Position numbers and translations under genes: made by a program. DNA of 64,000 nucleotides from DASVTU01 sp036387415 (GTDB taxonomy: Bacteria; Acidobacteriota; Blastocatellia; Pyrinomonadales; Pyrinomonadaceae). The notes below the pieces were generated by a model. It had not been told where the DNA came from. It searched no databases and saw only the letters and a program-made list of their open reading frames with translations. This document shows, piece by piece, positions 40,903 to 49,632 of this stretch. The stretch's first letter is position 1; the number at the start of each line of letters is the position of its first letter. Location of the stretch: positions 310,001 through 374,000 of the forward strand of contig DASVTU010000033.1 in the NCBI GenBank assembly GCA_036387415.1, written 5' to 3'.

Positions 40903-42009
40903 TTATTCCTCTCGCTCGCGGTTTTTGTAATGCTTCTTCAACGCCTGATGAATCTTCTTCGTCTTTTCACGCGCGGCCAACGCCGCCGCTTGCTCGGCAT
41001 TGGCTGTAGTGCGGCGTCGTTGTTTGGCGGCGAGTTCAGACATTTCATGCTGCATCTTGCGATAGTTGGCGTAGCGTTCGGTGTCCAACTCGCCGCTCTC
41101 AAGCGCCGCTTTGACGGCGCAGTCCGGCTCGCCTTCATGTTTGCAATCACGAAAATAACACTGCTCGCCGAGGGCTTCAACGTCCTCGAAGGTGTCGCGC
41201 AGGCCACGGTCTCTGACGAGCAGTTGAAGTTCGCGCATGCCCGGCGTGTCGATAATCAGGCCGCCCGTGGGCAGACGGATTAACTCGCGGTGCGTCGTCG
41301 TGTGTTTGCCGCGTTCGTCGCCCGCGCGCACCTCCTGCACCTTCTGCGTCTCCGCGCCGAGCAGTTTGTTCGTGATGGTCGATTTGCCGACGCCCGACGA
41401 ACCCATCAGCGAGACGGTCTGCCCCGCGCCGACGTACGGCAGCAACGCTTCGATGCCTCCGCCTTCGCGCGCACTCATCAACACGATTGGCACGTCGAGC
41501 GCCACGCGTTCCACCTCTTTCACTTTCTCCAACGCATCCTCCGCCACGTCCGACTTGTTCAGAACGACGACGGGACGCGCGCCGCTCTCGCTCGCCATCA
41601 AGAGATAACGTTCGATGCGCCGCACGTTGAAATCATTGTCGAGACCCGTGACCAGAAACAGCGTGTCGATGTTGGCGGCAACCACCTGCTCGTCGGTTTT
41701 GCTTCCCGCGACCTTGCGCGAAAACTTGCTGCGTCGCGGCAACACAGCATGAATCGTCGCCTTCGTCTTCTTCTCTTCGCGACGGACGCGAATCGCTACC
41801 CAGTCGCCGACCGCAGGCAATTCATCGCGCGACGCCGCTTCATGGAGCACACGCCCGGACACCTCGGCGGACATCTCGCCCTCCTCCGTGTAGAGCATGT
41901 AAATCTTATTGTGTTGCAGAAAGACGCGTCCCGCCACATAGCCCTGTCGCTTGTAGGGTGCAAAGCTCGCGGCGAAAAATTCATTCCAGCCGTAGGTCTC
42001 TAGACTCAA
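40903..42009 (-). CDS. rsgA: Ribosome small subunit-dependent GTPase A
   Basis: A 368-residue circularly permuted GTPase that helps mature the 30S subunit. An N-terminal OB fold (about 20-100) precedes the G domain, in the order G4 (VVVLNKSDV), G1 (LMGSSGVGKSTITNKLLG) and G3 (LIIDTPGMREL), as in RsgA. The zinc finger is CYFRDCKHEGEPDCAVKAA. The tail is basic. The start is a TTG at 42009 whose last bases overlap the TGA of the SET gene (TTGA), with GGGA eight bases upstream, suggesting coupled translation. DUF3616 follows without a gap. Confidence 0.95.
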   Translation of the reverse strand: MSLETYGWNEFFAASFAPYKRQGYVAGRVFLQHNKIYMLYTEEGEMSAEVSGRVLHEAASRDELPAVGDWVAIRVRREEKKTKATIHAVLPRRSKFSRKVAGSKTDEQVVAANIDTLFLVTGLDNDFNVRRIERYLLMASESGARPVVVLNKSDVAEDALEKVKEVERVALDVPIVLMSAREGGGIEALLPYVGAGQTVSLMGSSGVGKSTITNKLLGAETQKVQEVRAGDERGKHTTTHRELIRLPTGGLIIDTPGMRELQLLVRDRGLRDTFEDVEALGEQCYFRDCKHEGEPDCAVKAALESGELDTERYANYRKMQHEMSELAAKQRRRTTANAEQAAALAAREKTKKIHQALKKHYKNREREE

Positions 42010-42446
42010 AGCAGCGTTCCCTTTTTCTTGATGAGATTAATCGTGCTGCGACACGTCGGGGCGTTGCAGCGACAACGCTTCGAGTCGGGATGATACGACT
42101 CAACGTAGTCGAGCGTAATCTCTTCACCCGGATGAATGTCGCGCAACGCGAAGAAAAGGATATGTCCGTAGAGGATTTTCATATAGCAATTCGGCTCGCA
42201 CGAATGATTGATGAACTGCGAACCGTTGCCGCCGCGACTCCCGTCGATGCCCCAGTAAGAATTTATCGCGCAGATGTGCAACCTGCGACGCCCACGCATC
42301 CGCCGCGCCGCCTCCCGACGCGACACACGCTCACCCGTCAACTCCGCAATCTTACGCCCCTTCGGAAAAAAGACCGTCGCGAAACATCCCTTGCCGTCAA
42401 TCCGCGAAGGCTTCACCACTATCCCCTGCGCCGCGTTCTCCTTCAT
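42006..42446 (-). CDS. SET domain protein-lysine methyltransferase
   Basis: A 146-residue SET protein that uses S-adenosylmethionine to methylate lysine. GIVVKPSRIDGKGCFATVFF opens the domain. SQFINHSCEPNCYMKILYG is the pseudoknot NHxxxPN motif, and GEEITLDYVESYHPDSKRCR gives the catalytic tyrosine and the start of the post-SET cysteines (CRCNAPTCR). GAGG lies five bases before the ATG. It heads the operon with rsgA, so a ribosomal protein or assembly factor is a possible target, but that is only inference. Confidence 0.9.
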   Translation of the reverse strand: MKENAAQGIVVKPSRIDGKGCFATVFFPKGRKIAELTGERVSRREAARRMRGRRRLHICAINSYWGIDGSRGGNGSQFINHSCEPNCYMKILYGHILFFALRDIHPGEEITLDYVESYHPDSKRCRCNAPTCRSTINLIKKKGTLL

Positions 42447-42459
42447 TCAAACCTCACAA

Positions 42460-42545
42460 AAGCAATTGCTTCATTAACACATCGGTTCATTGTCTCATTG
42501 CATTGTTAAATCAATGAAACAATGAAGCAATGATTCGACGAGTCA
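42460..42545. repeat. Inverted pair of TTCATTGTTTCATTG-type repeats
   Basis: GCAATTGCTTCATT and GGTTCATTGTCTCATTGCAT (left) face ATCAATGAAACAATGAAGCA and ATGATTC (right). The same family is at 26936-27010 and 62225-62300. The DUF1287 stop codon lies at its right end. Confidence 0.7.
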
Positions 42546-43241
42546 ATTTCTTGTCGTTCCTTTGTAGCGGAAGTGTCCAGTGATTTTCCAGTTAAAGAGC
42601 ACGTCTTCCATCTGCGGCCCCGCGCCGATGTTGTGCACAATCAAGAGACGTTCGGGGTCGGCTTCGGAAGCGACGCCCACGACGATGCCAATGTGCGTCA
42701 GGCTGTCGCCCAAATCCCACGTCACGATGTCGCCGGGGTTGTAATCTTTGGCATTCTGCGTGATAGGCAGCGTTTCGCCTTTGCGTGAAAAGAAGACTAT
42801 CAGATTCGGCACGCGTCGATGGTCGATGTTGGTGTCAGGCTTCGCGAGTCCCCACTTGCGCGGGTAGATGTCGAAGTTACGACGCATGTCTTCGTGAACT
42901 TCTTTCTGTAGGTCGATGCCGAGTTTGCGATACGAGCGAATCACTTCATCCGTGCAGACGCCGACCTCCGCAGGAACGTCGCCGCCCGGATAGTCGATGA
43001 CGAAATATGTCGGGTCGTAACGCACTTTGTGATTCGTCCGCTCGACGGCGGCATCCACCAGTTTATCCAACACAGGCGAACCGCTCGAATGCGCGGCAAC
43101 GACCGCACGACGTGGTTGCTGCTGCGGCGGCGACTGTTGCTGTCCACCCGCGCGCTGCGCCGTCTGCGAAACGGTTGACGACACGCCGCAACCGCTCGAC
43201 ACCGACAGACATACACACAAGCACCACGTCAAAGACTTCAT
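42543..43241 (-). CDS. DUF1287 domain lipoprotein
   Basis: A 232-residue exported protein. MKSLTWCLCVCLSVSSGC gives a hydrophobic signal with a lipobox-like SSGC (C18), so a lipoprotein is likely, though the box is weak. A Q-rich linker follows, then the DUF1287 domain, an NlpC/P60-like fold: PAEVGVCTDEVIRSYRKLGI has the candidate catalytic cysteine, and DSLTHIGIVVGVASE the histidine. RRVPNLIVFFSRKGETLPIT lies between. AGGA precedes the ATG at 43241; the longer frame is not supported. It possibly cleaves peptidoglycan or peptides. Confidence 0.82.
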   Translation of the reverse strand: MKSLTWCLCVCLSVSSGCGVSSTVSQTAQRAGGQQQSPPQQQPRRAVVAAHSSGSPVLDKLVDAAVERTNHKVRYDPTYFVIDYPGGDVPAEVGVCTDEVIRSYRKLGIDLQKEVHEDMRRNFDIYPRKWGLAKPDTNIDHRRVPNLIVFFSRKGETLPITQNAKDYNPGDIVTWDLGDSLTHIGIVVGVASEADPERLLIVHNIGAGPQMEDVLFNWKITGHFRYKGTTRN

Positions 43242-43518
43242 ATCACGTCCTACTTCCCCAAAATGCCCACCCGATTCCATCCAAAAACCTCTGGCACGTT
43301 CATCCCTTACGATGCGACGATTTACGATGTGGACGGCTTCGCGGTTCCGCGCCCGATTATAACCCGCAATTCGATTATCGCCCGCGCGCTATTTTCTCTC
43401 CTTCCGTTCCCACGGGCGCAACTCGTCGCCGCTCCAAGACATCAAAAGTTTTCCACATACTCACATGGCAAACGTTACCGATAGCGCGTCTCTGCGCGCG
43501 TGTGTCGCGCCCGTGTCT

Positions 43519-43547
43519 GTGTCAGAGATGCGGGACGGTGTTAGAAT
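43519..43547 (+). promoter_or_regulatory. Promoter giving a leaderless rlmN transcript
   Basis: GTGTCA (43519-43524), a 17-base spacer and TAGAAT (43542-43547). The ATG begins at 43556, eight bases after the -10 box, and no Shine-Dalgarno is present, so the mRNA probably starts at or within one or two bases of the start codon. Confidence 0.5.
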
Positions 43548-43555
43548 ACGAAGCA

Positions 43556-44650
43556 ATGAACGAATCCGTGCACCTGACAGGACTATCGACGGCGGAGTTG
43601 AGCGCATTTGTCGAAGAACTCGGCGAGCCGTCGTATCGCGCGCGTCAAATCTTCGCGGCGTTGCATCACCGCCGTCTGCGTTCGTTCGACGAGATGACAG
43701 ACCTGCCGAAAGAGTTTCGCGCGCGGCTCGCCGAATGTGCAACGGCTTCGACGCTAACCGTCGAATCGCGCTACATCGCGGCGGACGGCACACGCCGTTA
43801 CCTGATGAAGACGCACGACGGCCTACCCGTGGAGACCGTGTTTATCCCCGAAGAGAGGCACGACACCATCTGCTTTTCGTCGCAGTCGGGCTGCCCACTC
43901 AAGTGTGATTTTTGTCTGACGGCGAAACTCGGTCTGCTCCGCACACTGACGGCGGGCGAAATCGTCGAGCAAATCATCATCGCGCTCAACGACGCTTACG
44001 GCGTCGGCACAAAGACGCCGCGCGGCACAAACCTCGTCGCGATGGGCGCGGGCGAACCGTTCCTCGCCTTCGAGTCGTTGATGAGCGCGCTCGGCATCAT
44101 GGCCGCGCCCGACGGCCTCCACATCGTGCCGAACCGCGTCACGGTTTCGACCGCAGGCATCGTGCCGCGCATCAAGGAACTGGCGACCATCCCCACACGC
44201 CCGCATCTCGCCATCTCGCTCGCCGCGCCGACGGACGAACTGCGCGACCGACTGATGCCGATTAACAAGAAGTGGCCGCTCGACGAACTGCTCGCGGCCT
44301 GCAAAGAGTTTGAAGCATCGCTCAAGCCGGGCGAGCGTTTCACGTTCGAGTATGTCATGCTCGATGGCGTTAACGATTCCGACGAGCAGGCACGCCAACT
44401 CGCCAACCTGCTCAACCGCCATGCTCTGCGCGCCAAAGTGAATCTGATTCCGCACAATCCGGCTGACCCGCTTCCCTATCGCCCGTCGCCCGAAGAACGC
44501 GTCCAGAGTTTCAAAGCTATCCTCGAATCGAAAGGCGTCTATGCCTTCGTGCGTCGCCCGCGCGGACGCGACATCTACGCCGCCTGCGGCCAACTCGCCG
44601 CACGCCGCCCTGCCGACACGACAGGGCAAGTTCTTCATCAACTAGCATGA
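43556..44650 (+). CDS. rlmN: Dual-specificity RNA methyltransferase RlmN
   Basis: A 364-residue radical SAM enzyme that methylates C2 of adenosine in 23S rRNA (2503) and some tRNAs (37). The Fe-S cluster motif CPLKCDFC gives C113, C117 and C120. The SAM-binding MGAGEPFLA replaces the commoner MGMGEPL. The C-terminal catalytic cysteine is C344 in YAACGQL. An N-terminal helical domain (10-60) is typical. The open frame extends far upstream through unrelated sequence; the ATG at 43556 begins the family homology and is right behind a promoter. A CAGTAGTCA repeat follows the stop. Confidence 0.95.
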   Translation: MNESVHLTGLSTAELSAFVEELGEPSYRARQIFAALHHRRLRSFDEMTDLPKEFRARLAECATASTLTVESRYIAADGTRRYLMKTHDGLPVETVFIPEERHDTICFSSQSGCPLKCDFCLTAKLGLLRTLTAGEIVEQIIIALNDAYGVGTKTPRGTNLVAMGAGEPFLAFESLMSALGIMAAPDGLHIVPNRVTVSTAGIVPRIKELATIPTRPHLAISLAAPTDELRDRLMPINKKWPLDELLAACKEFEASLKPGERFTFEYVMLDGVNDSDEQARQLANLLNRHALRAKVNLIPHNPADPLPYRPSPEERVQSFKAILESKGVYAFVRRPRGRDIYAACGQLAARRPADTTGQVLHQLA

Positions 44651-44760
44651 AAACAGTAGTCAGTAGTCAGTAGAAAAATAATCAGGATGCGATTGTTAAC
44701 AGGGATGCTGAACAAGTGTCCAGCGCAGTTCTTCATACTGGCTCCTCTCTACTTCTTTTC
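44646..44760. repeat. CAGTAGTCAGTAG-type repeat element
   Basis: CAGTAGTCAGTAGTCAGTAG starts at about 44654, followed by AAAAATAATCAGGATGCGAT and TGTTAAC, matching the elements at 4925 and 7826. A degenerate right arm, ACTGGCTCCTCTCTACTTC, lies at about 44740. The remaining gap to 44906 shows no gene. Confidence 0.68.
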
Positions 44761-44906
44761 CTTCCCTGTGGCGAACCTCTCTCCCGGCGGTGGCATCTCT
44801 AGTTTCTCCTTGCGGAAACCGATTTCTGTTTTGCGTCGCGCGCATGTAAAATCGCGCATAAATCTTAGGCTTTCTTAATTCAACGACCGGGAAATTATCC
44901 AAAACC

Positions 44907-45491
44907 ATGAGACGAAGAATCGACACCCGACGCGCCGCCCTTTTATCCATCATCGCTTTTGCCTTTCTCGCCTCGCCGGGTTTTTCTCGCGCGACGCCGG
45001 CACCCGCCGTCGCCGTCCAATCGAGCAACATCGGCGTCAACGGCTTTTACTCGGTCAATCGCGCACAACGAGGCCGCACGTTTCAAGCGGCTATCGTGAT
45101 GGATATTCCGCGCGGTTATCACGTCAACGCCAATCGACCGCTCGGCAAATATGCTGTGCCGACGACGGTCAAGATTGATACGCGTGGTGGCGTCCGCGCG
45201 AGTGCCGTCAGTTTTCCGCGCGGCACTGTGCGTCGTCCGAAATTTTCGCAGGGCGAGTCGCTCGCGCTTTATGAGGGTCGCGCCGTGCTGCGTTTCAACG
45301 TCACGGTTCCCGCTAATCATCCCGAAGGCGTGACGGAACTCCGCGTACGCGTGCGCTTCCAGAGTTGCACGGACGAAGTTTGTTATCCGCCCGCGACGCG
45401 TGACCTGACGCTGCCCATCGGCGTGGTCGGCGCAAACGACCCCGTTCAACGCATCAACGGGCAAATCTTCGGCGGCGGAAGAAGAAGATAA
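44907..45491 (+). CDS. Secreted DsbD N-terminal-like domain protein
   Basis: A 194-residue exported protein. A signal peptide (AALLSIIAFAFLASPGFSRA) is followed by one immunoglobulin-like domain resembling the N-terminal domain of DsbD: DIPRGYHVNANRPLGKYAVP and VRVRFQSCTDEVCYPPATRD, where the two cysteines (C-x4-C) would be the redox pair. The rest of DsbD (membrane and thioredoxin parts) is absent, so it is a stand-alone version that may pass electrons to, or bind, a thiol partner in the periplasm. The ATG at 44907 has no strong ribosome site. An intergenic repeat begins at its stop. Confidence 0.8.
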   Translation: MRRRIDTRRAALLSIIAFAFLASPGFSRATPAPAVAVQSSNIGVNGFYSVNRAQRGRTFQAAIVMDIPRGYHVNANRPLGKYAVPTTVKIDTRGGVRASAVSFPRGTVRRPKFSQGESLALYEGRAVLRFNVTVPANHPEGVTELRVRVRFQSCTDEVCYPPATRDLTLPIGVVGANDPVQRINGQIFGGGRRR

Positions 45492-45597
45492 GAGGCCAGA
45501 GCAGAGGCTAGAGCAGAGGCTAGAGGTCGGAGGTCAGAGGTTAGTAAAAACGCATTCTCTTTTTTCTTAAATGACCTCTAACCTCTGACCTCTGCTT
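45491..45597. repeat. Inverted pair of GAGGTCAGAGGTTAGAGG-type repeats
   Basis: The left arm (45491-45544) has AGAGCAGAGGCTAGAGCAGA then GGTCGGAGGTCAGAGGTTAG. The right arm (45571-45596) has ATGACCTCTAACCTCTGACC then TCTGC. It lies between the DsbD-like and laccase-domain genes and encodes the C-terminal EVRG and stop of the latter. Confidence 0.82.
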
Positions 45598-46432
45598 TTC
45601 CGATGACGGAGAGCAGGCGTCCGGTGCGACCGTAGAGTTGTTTTTCGCGTCGGTAGGAGAAGAAGAGGTCTGTGCGGCAGATGGTGCAGAGTGGGAGCGT
45701 GTGGATGCGTTCGTCTGCGACGCCCGCTTCGACGAGTTGTTCAAAATTTGCTCTTTGAAGATTGACGAGCGCGTGGCCTTCGCGCGTCGGCGTAAAGAGT
45801 TTGTCAGCCGTCTTAAATTTCTGACGAAAACTTTCGATGACCTCCGCACCGACTTCGTAGCAACAACCATTCGCCGCAGGCCCGATGGCGGCGCGTACAT
45901 CTGCGGCGCGTGTGCCATATTCCTCGCGCATTGTTTCGAGCGCACGTCCCACGATTGATTCGAGTGTGCCGCGCCAACCCGCATGGACGCTCGCACACGC
46001 GCCCGTCCGTGAGTCGCCTAAAAGCACTGGCACGCAGTCGGCGGTCTTGACGCCGAGCAGAACTCGCGCGGCATCGGTCGTGAGCGCGTCGCAACGTTCG
46101 TTCTCGCCGTGTGCGCCCGCGACGCCGCGCGCATCATCCGCCGTTCGCACGACGCGGACGTTCGTACCGTGCACTTGCCAGCAAGCCGCGAGCGTCCATG
46201 CGCCGTCGAAGATTCGGAGGAAGCGTCGCCGGTTTTCGTAGATATTTTCCGCCGTGTCATCGTCGAATCCGGCGAGGTTGAGCGCGTCGTGCGGCATGGG
46301 GCTAACGCCTCCCGCGCGTGTCGAAAAAGCGTTGGCGAAGCCTTCAGCTTCGAGCGGCGCACAGACCACGGCGCGTACGCCCTCTTTTTCGCGCCACACG
46401 AATCCGGCGCGTTCAAGTTCCGTCTCTTCCAT
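45578..46432 (-). CDS. Laccase-domain (YfiH/PgeF type) protein
   Basis: A 284-residue protein of the YfiH family, now known to act on purine nucleosides or faulty peptidoglycan precursors; the name polyphenol oxidase is historical. The metal site is spread over ACWQVHGTNVRVV (H), LGVKTADCVPVLLGDS (C) and CASVHAGWRGTLESIVGRAL (H), as in the family. AAIGPAANGCCYEVGAEVIE follows. Start choice is uncertain: the ATG at 46432 overlaps the acpS start on the other strand, and ATGs at 46450 and 46456 are also in frame. The C-terminal EVRG and stop derive from an intergenic repeat. Confidence 0.86.
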   Translation of the reverse strand: MEETELERAGFVWREKEGVRAVVCAPLEAEGFANAFSTRAGGVSPMPHDALNLAGFDDDTAENIYENRRRFLRIFDGAWTLAACWQVHGTNVRVVRTADDARGVAGAHGENERCDALTTDAARVLLGVKTADCVPVLLGDSRTGACASVHAGWRGTLESIVGRALETMREEYGTRAADVRAAIGPAANGCCYEVGAEVIESFRQKFKTADKLFTPTREGHALVNLQRANFEQLVEAGVADERIHTLPLCTICRTDLFFSYRREKQLYGRTGRLLSVIGKAEVRG

Positions 46433-46829
46433 GATTGTTTCGATAGGCATCGACATTATCGAAGTTGCGCGTGTGCGTGCCGTGTTGGAACGCACGCCAC
46501 GCTTCGTCGAGCGCGTTTTCACTTCAGCCGAACGCGCCTACTGCGACGGTCGCGGCGCAACTGTCGCCGCGCAACACTACGCCGCGCGATTCGCCGCCAA
46601 AGAAGCGGCTTTGAAAGCTCTCGGCACGGGATGGGCAAACGGCATCGCGTGGCAGGATGCGGAGGTCGTCGCACAAGCGGCGGGTGCGCCCGCCATCATC
46701 TTCCACGGTCGCGCGCTCGAACTCTTCCACCAACGCGGCGCAACCCATGCACATCTTTCTCTCTCTCACACTACCGAACACGCCATTGCACAAGTCATCC
46801 TCGAACGACTGACGCCGGAAAATGTCTAA
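46431..46829 (+). CDS. acpS: Holo-[acyl-carrier-protein] synthase
   Basis: A 132-residue enzyme that transfers 4'-phosphopantetheine from CoA to the serine of acyl carrier proteins. MIVSIGIDIIEVARVRAVLE holds the Mg ligand D8, and YAARFAAKEAALKALGTGW holds the second acidic site and substrate lysine. LSLSHTTEHAIAQVILE closes the fold. The length is normal. The ATG at 46431 shares the CATG palindrome with the divergent laccase-domain start, and neither side has a Shine-Dalgarno. It can activate the ACP at 9245-9493 as well as the housekeeping ACP. Confidence 0.93.
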   Translation: MIVSIGIDIIEVARVRAVLERTPRFVERVFTSAERAYCDGRGATVAAQHYAARFAAKEAALKALGTGWANGIAWQDAEVVAQAAGAPAIIFHGRALELFHQRGATHAHLSLSHTTEHAIAQVILERLTPENV

Positions 46830-46980
46830 ACGCCTGAGCAACCATTCCGACGAGCGACGCACGCACTGCCTCTGCGACTGTGGAATGAATCTCACACGCT
46901 TTCTGTGACTGCTGATTAAATTACCATGAAGCGGCGCGGGACGGGAACGGAGACTAGCGGACGAGCGTCGGCATAACTTT

Positions 46981-49632
46981 TTAGCGTTGCCAGCTGTCGC
47001 GTGCGTCCGCGGCGCGCATGACGTTGGTGAGTTTAGGTCGTCCGTGGCGATTTATCTCGACGTGGGTTGCGGGCAGCGATAAGGGTTCGGCAATGGTGTC
47101 GCGCGAAGGTGCATGAAGAGTTGGTGGCATGCGCCGTGGGTCGGTAGAAGTGGATATTGAATTTGAATGACGATTCGTTTCGGTCGCCACAATTTCCGTC
47201 GCCGCTTGCGTGTTGTCGTAGTCCGATTCGTTGAGTGAAGCGAAGAGGGCGTCGGGTTGATTGTGCATGTGGCATTCGTAGCCGGGCGCGAGCGCGTGTG
47301 TGACGGCGATGCGTTCGCGTTGCGGGCAGGAGGGCGAAGCCAGCAGACCCGTTTCGGGGTCAATCTCTACGCTTGCGATTCCGGCGGGACGCTCGAAGCC
47401 TTCCGCGCCGAGTTCGGGTCGGAGTTCCAACGCGCCGCGCACAAACTCAACCCACGCGGGCAACGCGCTCTCCGCACCCGTCAAGCCGAGTTCGGTGTGG
47501 TCGTCGAAGCCCACCCAGACGACGCAGACGAGACGCGGCGTGTAACCGACGAACCAACCGTCGCGCGACGTTCCGGTCTTGCCCGCAATCGCTGTCCCGC
47601 GAATCGCGCCGCGCGCCGCACGCGCCGTCCCCTGATTGATGACGCCCGTGAGCATGTCGGTCAGCATGTAGGCGGTCGAACCTTTGATGACCTGTTCTTG
47701 AACGGGTGCGGTTTGTTCGATGAGAGGCGTGCTGTCCGAACCCTCTGCATGGGCGACGGCGACGGTGCGCACGCGGCGTCCGCCGTTTGCCAGCGCCGTG
47801 TAGGCGGCGGCGATTTCGAGCGGTGTGGTTTCGGTGGTGCCGAGTGCGAGCGCAGGATAAGCGTCGGGCTTCGGCAGACCGAATCGCTCGGCCATGCCCG
47901 CGACGCGCGCAAGTCCGACCTGCATGGCGATGTCAACCGTGACAACGTTCAAGGAACGGATAAGCGCCGTTCGCATCGTCACGTCGCGCATGGAGTAGGA
48001 GCGGCCATAGTTGGCGGGATGATAGACGGCGTGGCGGTCGTATTGAAACGTGCGCGGCGTGTCGGAATAGAGCGCGACGGGCGAGATGTTGTTTTCGAGC
48101 GCGGCGGCGTAGACGAAAGGCTTGAAGACGGAGCCAGGTTGACGGCGCGCATCGGTGGCGCGATTCAACTGCGACGCACGGTAACTATTCCCTCCAACCA
48201 TCGCCAAGACATGACCCGTCTGCGGGTCGAGCGCGACGAGCGCGGCCTGCGGCGTCTTGCGTCCGCGATAAACTTTTTCGAGGCGTTCGAGTTGACGCCG
48301 GACGGCTGTTTCGGCGAGTTGTTGGAGTTCCAAATCAATCGTCGTGTAGACGCGCAGGTTGCTTTCGTCGCGGTCGTTTTTGCTGCCGGATGCCGCCAAC
48401 TCTGATTCGACGACGCGGTTCACATAGTCAATAAAATAAGGTGCGGTCGCATCGCCCGTCTCGACGGCAGCGACGCGGACGGGTTCGCGCATGGCGTCAG
48501 ACGCCTGTTGCTCTGTGATGTGGCCGTCGCGCCGCATCGCTTCAAGGACGGTGTTGCGTCTGAGACGCGCTTGTTCAGGGCGTCGGTCGGGCGCATAACG
48601 CGCGGGACTCTGAATCATTCCGGCGATGGTCGCGGCCTCGGCGAGCGTCAGTGCGTTCAAATCTTTGCCGAAGAAGAGACGCGCTGCCTGCCCGACGCCG
48701 CGCACGGCGACTGCACCACGCTGTCCCAGATAAATCTCATTGCAATAGAGCGCGAAGATGTCCTCTTTCGAGAGGCGGCGTTCGAGCGCGCTCACCAGCA
48801 TTGCTTCGTTGAACTTGCGCCTGAGCGTGCGCTCCGGCGTGAGATAGGTATTCTTGACGAGTTGCTGCGTGATGGTTGAGCCGCCTTGACGTGTCACGTC
48901 TGCGTCGGAGCCTTCGTGTTTTGGCGTGCTTGCCGTCCAACTCATGAGCGCGCGGGCGATGCCTTGAGCGTCGAGGCCGCGATGCTCGAAAAAGCGTCGG
49001 TCTTCAATCGAGAGGATGGCGCGGGCGAGCGTGGGCGGCACGTCGGCGTAGCCGAGCGCGGGGCGTTTGCCCGTCTTCATGTTGGAATCGTTGGTGAGGG
49101 CTTCCGGTTCAAGCGCGTAAGAATCGAGCACCGCGCCGTCGCCCGTGATGCGTTTGATGCGTTGCTTGTTGTCGAATTCGACGCGCACTTCGTTAAAGAC
49201 GGGAGAGCCGCTTGCATGCGCCGTGCGTCTCGAATGAATCACGACGGATTGCGATTCGACGAAGAAACGACCGCTCCACACATCGCTCGCTTCAGCGTCG
49301 ATGTATCCGGCGCGGCGCAGGGCTTCAACAAGTCGTTCGCGGGAAATTGCTTGCCCTGTTCTGAGGACGCGCGGCGCGGCGTAAATTCCGGCGCGGCTCG
49401 TCAGATAGCCTGACGCCAAACGTTCATCGACGATTTTTAAGTAAGAAGTGTAGAAGTAGGCGAGCGTGACGAGGGCGGCGGCGGAAGCGACGAGCGAGAA
49501 GACTAAAAGGAAGCGTAGGAGGCGTGTGCGGCCTTGTTCGCGTGTGGCGTGTCGTCGTACCAACGAACCCGCACGACGCAGGCGCGGCATTCGTCGTCGC
49601 GGTTCGTTGATGGATTTAACTTCGACAACCAT
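46981..49632 (-). CDS. Class A penicillin-binding protein (PBP1-type)
   Basis: An 883-residue bifunctional peptidoglycan synthase. A basic N-terminus and one membrane span (about 40-60) are followed by a UB2H-like stretch and the GT51 glycosyltransferase: SIEDRRFFEHRG (208-219, catalytic E210), RQGGSTITQQLVKN and RRKFNEAMLVSALE. The transpeptidase has PGSVFKPF (S501, K504), SLN at 560-562 and KTGTS at 685-689. A 110-residue hydrophilic tail rich in N, T and S follows the transpeptidase and is unusual. It polymerises and crosslinks the cell wall in the periplasm. The ATG at 49632 lacks a clear ribosome site. Confidence 0.94.
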   Translation of the reverse strand: MVVEVKSINEPRRRMPRLRRAGSLVRRHATREQGRTRLLRFLLVFSLVASAAALVTLAYFYTSYLKIVDERLASGYLTSRAGIYAAPRVLRTGQAISRERLVEALRRAGYIDAEASDVWSGRFFVESQSVVIHSRRTAHASGSPVFNEVRVEFDNKQRIKRITGDGAVLDSYALEPEALTNDSNMKTGKRPALGYADVPPTLARAILSIEDRRFFEHRGLDAQGIARALMSWTASTPKHEGSDADVTRQGGSTITQQLVKNTYLTPERTLRRKFNEAMLVSALERRLSKEDIFALYCNEIYLGQRGAVAVRGVGQAARLFFGKDLNALTLAEAATIAGMIQSPARYAPDRRPEQARLRRNTVLEAMRRDGHITEQQASDAMREPVRVAAVETGDATAPYFIDYVNRVVESELAASGSKNDRDESNLRVYTTIDLELQQLAETAVRRQLERLEKVYRGRKTPQAALVALDPQTGHVLAMVGGNSYRASQLNRATDARRQPGSVFKPFVYAAALENNISPVALYSDTPRTFQYDRHAVYHPANYGRSYSMRDVTMRTALIRSLNVVTVDIAMQVGLARVAGMAERFGLPKPDAYPALALGTTETTPLEIAAAYTALANGGRRVRTVAVAHAEGSDSTPLIEQTAPVQEQVIKGSTAYMLTDMLTGVINQGTARAARGAIRGTAIAGKTGTSRDGWFVGYTPRLVCVVWVGFDDHTELGLTGAESALPAWVEFVRGALELRPELGAEGFERPAGIASVEIDPETGLLASPSCPQRERIAVTHALAPGYECHMHNQPDALFASLNESDYDNTQAATEIVATETNRHSNSISTSTDPRRMPPTLHAPSRDTIAEPLSLPATHVEINRHGRPKLTNVMRAADARDSWQR

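Noticed and set aside
43007..43555. N-terminal extension of RlmN
   Set aside because: The upstream part of the frame lies antisense to the DUF1287 gene and has no RlmN homology; a promoter sits just before the ATG at 43556.
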